Below, piece by piece: positions 59,977-64,000 of a stretch of DNA of 64,000 nt. The position numbers and the translations under genes are program-made. Under the pieces are notes generated by a model, which saw only the letters and a list, made by a program, of their open reading frames with translations, was not told the origin of the DNA and ran no database searches. Position 1 is the stretch's first letter. Every line of letters starts with the position of its first letter. Location: assembly GCA_947427285.1 (NCBI GenBank), contig CANEHE010000006.1:1-64000 (forward strand). Direction: 5' to 3'. This stretch comes from an uncultured Porphyromonadaceae bacterium (lineage in GTDB: Bacteria > Bacteroidota > Bacteroidia > Bacteroidales > Muribaculaceae).

Positions 59977-62259
59977 ATGTTAAAACCAATCAAGAAAACC
60001 ATCGACCTCGGTGACGGACGGACTATCACCATCGAGACCGGTAAACTCGCCAAACAGGCCGATGGAGCGGTAGAAGTAAGAATGGGCAACACGATGTTGC
60101 TCGCCACTGTCTGCTCGGCTCAGGAGGCCAACGAAGGAGTGGATTTTATGCCACTGACAGTGGAATACAAGGAGAAATACTCTTCAATCGGTCGTTACCC
60201 TGGCGGATTCCTTAAAAGAGAAGGACGCGCCAGCGACTACGAGATATTGACTTCGCGCCTGGTTGACCGGGTGCTCCGTCCTCTTTTTCCCGATAATTAT
60301 CATGCCGAGACTTTTGTCAACGTCACTCTCTATTCGGCTGACGAGAACGATGCTCCCGACGCTCTGGCCGGAATTGCGGCTTCTGCGGCTCTGGCAGTCA
60401 GCGATATCCCCTTCAACGGGCCTATTTCCGAAGTCCGTGTGGCCCGCGTAGGCGGCGAATGGGTGATCAATCCTACTTTCGCCCAGATGGAGGAGGCCGA
60501 CATAGAACTTATGGTCGGTGCCACCTACGACAATATCATGATGGTGGAGGGTGAGATGAACGAGGTTTCGGAAGCAGAACTTCTTGAAGCACTCAAAGTG
60601 GCTCATGCCGAAATCAAGAAGCATTGCGTGGCTCAGATCGAACTCATGAAAGAGGCCGGTAAAGAAACCAAGCGTGAATACTGCCACGAAATCAATGATG
60701 ATGAGCTTCGTGCGGATGTGGCTGCCAAATGTTACGACAAGGCTTATGCCATAGCTAAGGCAGGCAATGCCGACAAACACTGGCGTAACGATGCCTTCAA
60801 GGCCGTACGCGACGAATATATAGAGTCTCTTCCCGAGATGACGGAGGAGCAGCTGGAGAAATACACCGAGGATCAGCGTATAGCGATGGTGAAGCGTTAT
60901 TATCACGACGTGGAGAAAGAGGCTATGCGCCGCTGTGTGCTCGACGAGGGTATCCGTCTCGACGGCCGCAAGACCACACAGATCCGCCCCATCTGGTGTG
61001 AGGTGGATTACCTTCCGGGTCCTCATGGCACTGCGGTCTTCACACGTGGTGAGACACAGGCTCTTGTCACAGCGACTCTCGGCACTACCCTCGACGAGAA
61101 AATCATAGACGATGTGCTCAACAAGAGCACGGAGCGTTTTTTGCTTCACTACAACTTCCCTCCGTTCTCTACCGGCGAAGCGCGCCCTCAGCGTGGAGTC
61201 GGTCGTCGCGAGATAGGCCACGGCAACCTTGCCCATCGTGCCCTCAAACGCATGTTCCCGGATGATTTCCCCTATACATGCCGTATTGTCAGCGATATAC
61301 TTGAATCCAACGGTTCCTCTTCGATGGCCACTGTCTGTGGAGGCACACTTGCTCTGCTTGACGCCGGCGTGAAGATGAAACGCCCGGTGGCCGGAGTTGC
61401 CATGGGTCTCATATCCGACAAGGATAATGTGAAATATGCCATACTGTCCGATATTCTGGGCGACGAAGACCATCTCGGTGACATGGACTTCAAGGTGACT
61501 GGTACTACCGAAGGTATCACGGCCACTCAGATGGATATAAAGTGCGACGGTCTCAGCTATGAGGTGCTTGAGAAGGCACTTGCACAGGCTCGGGAGGGAC
61601 GTCTGCACATTCTCAACATCATCAATGAGACTATTCCTGAGGCTCGTGAGGATTACAAACCTCATGTTCCGCGCCTTGTGACCATTGAGATTCCGAAGGA
61701 GATGATCGGTGCTGTTATCGGCCCGCAAGGTAAGGTGATTCAGGGTATTCAGGAAGAGACTGGAACCGTGATTTCAATCGATGAGGATGAGAAGACAGGT
61801 ATCGGCCGCGTTGAAATCGCTTCGAAAGACAAGGAAAGCATCAATAAAGCACTTGCCCGCATCAAGGCTATCGTGGCTCAGCCCGAAGAAGGAGAGGTCT
61901 ACGAAGGTACCGTACGTTCGATCCTCGATTTCGGTGCGTTTGTTGAGTTTATGCCAGGACGCGATGGTCTGCTGCATATTTCCGAAATATCGTGGAACCG
62001 TCTTGACGACATGGCTGCAAGCGGTCTGAAAGAGGGTGATAAGGTGACAGTCAAGCTCATAGAGATTGACAAGAAGACCGGCAAATACCGTCTGTCGATG
62101 CGTGCTCTTCAGCCGAAACCCGAAGGTTATGTGGAACGAGAGGCACGTCCGCGCCGCGAGGGAGGCGACCGTGGCCCGCGTCCACGTCGTGACGGAGATC
62201 GTGGTCCCCGCCGTGAAGGAGGCGATCGCGGACCCCGTGGACCCCGCAACCGCGACTGA
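59977..62259 (+). CDS. pnp: Polyribonucleotide nucleotidyltransferase
   Basis: PNPase degrades RNA 3' to 5' by phosphorolysis as a trimer. The 760-residue protein has RNase PH domain 1 (about 10-140), the helical linker domain, and RNase PH domain 2 (about 320-545, with [20 protein letters not shown]). The KH domain (about 565-620) includes [20 protein letters not shown]. The S1 domain (about 638-705) includes [15 protein letters not shown] and DGLLHISEI. The last about 35 residues are four [14 protein letters not shown]-type repeats, an Arg-Gly-rich tail not usual in enterobacterial PNPase. A terminator follows. Confidence 0.96.
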   Translation: MLKPIKKTIDLGDGRTITIETGKLAKQADGAVEVRMGNTMLLATVCSAQEANEGVDFMPLTVEYKEKYSSIGRYPGGFLKREGRASDYEILTSRLVDRVLRPLFPDNYHAETFVNVTLYSADENDAPDALAGIAASAALAVSDIPFNGPISEVRVARVGGEWVINPTFAQMEEADIELMVGATYDNIMMVEGEMNEVSEAELLEALKVAHAEIKKHCVAQIELMKEAGKETKREYCHEINDDELRADVAAKCYDKAYAIAKAGNADKHWRNDAFKAVRDEYIESLPEMTEEQLEKYTEDQRIAMVKRYYHDVEKEAMRRCVLDEGIRLDGRKTTQIRPIWCEVDYLPGPHGTAVFTRGETQALVTATLGTTLDEKIIDDVLNKSTERFLLHYNFPPFSTGEARPQRGVGRREIGHGNLAHRALKRMFPDDFPYTCRIVSDILESNGSSSMATVCGGTLALLDAGVKMKRPVAGVAMGLISDKDNVKYAILSDILGDEDHLGDMDFKVTGTTEGITATQMDIKCDGLSYEVLEKALAQAREGRLHILNIINETIPEAREDYKPHVPRLVTIEIPKEMIGAVIGPQGKVIQGIQEETGTVISIDEDEKTGIGRVEIASKDKESINKALARIKAIVAQPEEGEVYEGTVRSILDFGAFVEFMPGRDGLLHISEISWNRLDDMAASGLKEGDKVTVKLIEIDKKTGKYRLSMRALQPKPEGYVEREARPRREGGDRGPRPRRDGDRGPRREGGDRGPRGPRNRD

Positions 62260-62284
62260 TCGAATAGAATTTATCAATATAACG

Positions 62285-62316
62285 AAGCGGATGTTCCTGA
62301 CCCGGTACATCCGCTT
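62285..62316. terminator. Terminator between pnp and the convergent cargo gene
   Basis: A perfect 10-bp stem AAGCGGATGT/ACATCCGCTT has a 12-nt loop, about 25 nt after the pnp stop. It is usable on both strands. Confidence 0.7.
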
Positions 62317-62339
62317 TAATAGTTCCTAACAATACTTAT

Positions 62340-64000
62340 TTATTTGAATAACTTTTTGAATACCTTCTTGATATTGCTGCTGCTTACTTCTACTACATAT
62401 ATGCCGGAAGGGATTGACGATATGTTGATTTTTCTGTCGGAACTCAACATTATCAGACGTCCGGTCATATCGAATACTCTTACTTCTGGACAGTCGATTC
62501 CCTCGACAGACAGAACATCATTTTTGTTGATCAATGCTATACTTTCAGTATTTTCGATACTGGAAACACCTGAATTCGAGTCAATATGGAAAGCGGGCGA
62601 TATTGTCTGTGTCTGATAGTTGCCGGTCTTATCGGTGAGTGTGATTCTCACATCATACCATTTGTCTAAACTTGTCTTGTTAATTCCCTTGAGGCTTCCG
62701 CGATAAAAATATCCGTAACCTGGCATGAAGAACATTTCAGGTATCTCTTCCGTATGTATTTCAGTCCATGTGTCTGATCCATGAGACGAATATTCGACTT
62801 TTACACTTTTAAGAGGTTCTACCTCCATACATCCTAAACCTTCCTCGTCGTATTTGATCTTAAAGTCACCGGCATAAAATTCCACTACTGCATTTTCTGG
62901 TTGGTTAAGCCTGTCGGTCACGTGTCCGTTGCCATCCCGGAACATCAGTGTCTGCATTGTCGGTGGAAACCAGTCTGTAGCCGCCATAATACAGTTGAGT
63001 TCAGTAGTATTGATTCCTGGGATCTTGCCGTCAATCAGAGTATTAGCATTCGTGATTGTAAACTTATGAGTACCTCCTTCAGTACTTTGTTTCACGTCGG
63101 TGGCGAAAAGGTCTGTAGTGCGAACTTCTCCATTGCGCCCGAGATAACCGTAATGGAGCCAACCCATATCCAAAAGCATTTCGAAAAATTCCTCCGGAAG
63201 TGGTTCGTCCTCTTCCATTGGCATCAAGGTTACTGTGATAGGTACGGTATTACCGTAAATTCCCTCATATTCTGCCAATGAAGCAGGCAAATAAGGATTC
63301 AGATGTTCTTTATATAGACCATTTTCTCTATTACCAGGAGTATATTGCCATATATCGCCAAGAATACTCATGTATCCACTCGGAAGTATATTCAGATTCT
63401 CCTTATAAAAAGTATTGTCTTTCACCCGAAACAGCGGGCCGTCGACCGAGCAGTTCTCCCCGTTCACAGTTTCGTTTATTATGCACTCGCACAATGTCTC
63501 AATATCTCCGGATGAGGGTGAGCATACATTTGCAGTGAGTGTTATCGGTTTTCCCGGAGCTACATATAATGCATCAACTCCCATCTTAATTGTCTGATTT
63601 AAATGTCCCTTTAGATCTACGGCATTACCTGCGGTATATCCAATCACTCCTCCGTTTTCCTGAGTTGTGCGTCCGGGCATGAAAGAAAATTCCTTATGAG
63701 CCCACAATGCAGGGTTGTTGGAGTAAGTGCCGGGATTACGTCCGCAGTCGGTCTGGACAAAATATTGGGTAGTTCCGTCGGTGCTATACCCTATTGCTGA
63801 GGAGGCAAACAAAAATCCTTCCGGAAGATCATTGAGATAAAAAACAGGCGATGAGCTGATTTTCCGTATCCCGGTCTTTACATTTGTTCTGTCATCAATG
63901 AAGAAATCCTGTGAGATATACGGGAGCTCATTGTAAGAGACAAAGGAGGTGCCGAAAAATCTTCTCACATCACCTTCCGCAACAACGGTTTCTGTTTCAT
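62340..64000 (-). CDS. T9SS cargo protein, C-terminal part (gene continues past the window)
   Basis: The frame is open to the right edge (about 552 codons), so the N-terminus and any signal peptide are outside the window. The last about 75 residues are a clear type A T9SS sorting domain: VRVFDMTGRLIML, ISSIPSGIYVVEV and a basic end KKVFKKLFK. Before it lie beta-rich regions with FYAGDFKIKYDEEG, EIPEMFFMPGYGYFYRGSLKG and TDKTGNYQTQTISPAF. By memory, this resembles the region behind the catalytic domain in some Bacteroidales S8 peptidases, but no catalytic residues are in view. I report only a secreted or surface protein. Confidence 0.82.
   Translation of the reverse strand, partial: ETETVVAEGDVRRFFGTSFVSYNELPYISQDFFIDDRTNVKTGIRKISSSPVFYLNDLPEGFLFASSAIGYSTDGTTQYFVQTDCGRNPGTYSNNPALWAHKEFSFMPGRTTQENGGVIGYTAGNAVDLKGHLNQTIKMGVDALYVAPGKPITLTANVCSPSSGDIETLCECIINETVNGENCSVDGPLFRVKDNTFYKENLNILPSGYMSILGDIWQYTPGNRENGLYKEHLNPYLPASLAEYEGIYGNTVPITVTLMPMEEDEPLPEEFFEMLLDMGWLHYGYLGRNGEVRTTDLFATDVKQSTEGGTHKFTITNANTLIDGKIPGINTTELNCIMAATDWFPPTMQTLMFRDGNGHVTDRLNQPENAVVEFYAGDFKIKYDEEGLGCMEVEPLKSVKVEYSSHGSDTWTEIHTEEIPEMFFMPGYGYFYRGSLKGINKTSLDKWYDVRITLTDKTGNYQTQTISPAFHIDSNSGVSSIENTESIALINKNDVLSVEGIDCPEVRVFDMTGRLIMLSSDRKINISSIPSGIYVVEVSSSNIKKVFKKLFK

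Noticed and set aside
60184-61728. A 514-codon open frame antisense to pnp
   Set aside because: It lies entirely within the conserved pnp coding sequence and its translation has no recognisable domain. It is a by-product of codon bias.
1-64000. CRISPR array, rRNA operon, intact insertion sequence or prophage
   Set aside because: No regularly spaced direct repeats, no rRNA-like stretches and no transposase or phage structural genes were seen.

Overview
The window looks like a chromosomal segment of a Bacteroidales bacterium with about 50% GC, plausibly a Muribaculaceae-type gut commensal. The genus-level guess is inference. The order-level call rests on several things: promoters of the form TTG/TTTG-N18-20-TAnnTTTG, a complete type IX secretion core (porT-porP-gldK-gldL-gldM-gldN), cargo proteins ending in T9SS-type C-terminal sorting domains, DUF4954, DUF4421 and DUF4369 families, and a SUI1-type initiation factor.

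Left part (1-12.5 kb). A truncated tyrosine integrase lies beside a CAU-anticodon tRNA, followed by an ECF sigma factor on the minus strand. A long plus-strand housekeeping run follows: FtsB/DivIC-like protein, small membrane protein, coaX, outer-membrane barrel, lptC, CNNM/HlyC-type membrane protein, hflX, DUF4954, prmC, recX, ComF-like phosphoribosyltransferase and a YbhN-type membrane protein. Many of these genes overlap by a few bases.

Surface-protein locus (12.5-25.9 kb). Three very large secreted proteins lie in tandem: 1031 and 2074 residues with GLUG-type repeats, and 1192 residues with four adhesin-like repeats. Each gene has its own control region with the same architecture: a long palindrome with outer half-sites CGTTAAAT/ATTTAACG, a G-rich GGCTCGAGGGGGTAA-like block, 16 nt, then TAAnTTTG inside an identical TTTTATTAAnTTTG context. 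The G-rich block occupies the place of the usual -33 TTTG. Two of the control regions directly follow a strong terminator hairpin. This shared promoter class, dedicated to exported giant proteins, is the most unusual feature of the window.

Middle (26-41 kb). On the minus strand there is a DUF4421 protein, then a tight operon of FdtA-like isomerase, FdtB-like aminotransferase, mltG and DUF2007, then hpf and an HU gene. On the plus strand there are two rhomboid proteases in tandem, an EEP-family hydrolase, an M3 metallopeptidase, an orphan HipA N-terminal (HipS-like) fragment, tRNA-Leu(UAA) on the minus strand, dgt, a TPM-domain protein and a DUF3298 lipoprotein.

Type IX secretion locus (41.3-51.1 kb). 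porT, porP, gldK, gldL, gldM and gldN are followed within 14 nt by a family 2 glycosyltransferase and a polysaccharide flippase. This couples the export machine to glycan assembly; in Porphyromonas, T9SS cargo is anchored to A-LPS.

Right part (51-64 kb). The genes are a small unrecognised protein, a large AddA-like helicase-nuclease, a SUI1 protein, a HigBA-like toxin-antitoxin pair, an OprP-like porin next to a class A acid phosphatase, a thioredoxin-fold lipoprotein lacking CxxC, pnp, and at the edge the C-terminal part of another T9SS cargo protein. The window therefore holds both the T9SS machine and at least four probable clients. No CRISPR array, rRNA or intact mobile element was seen.
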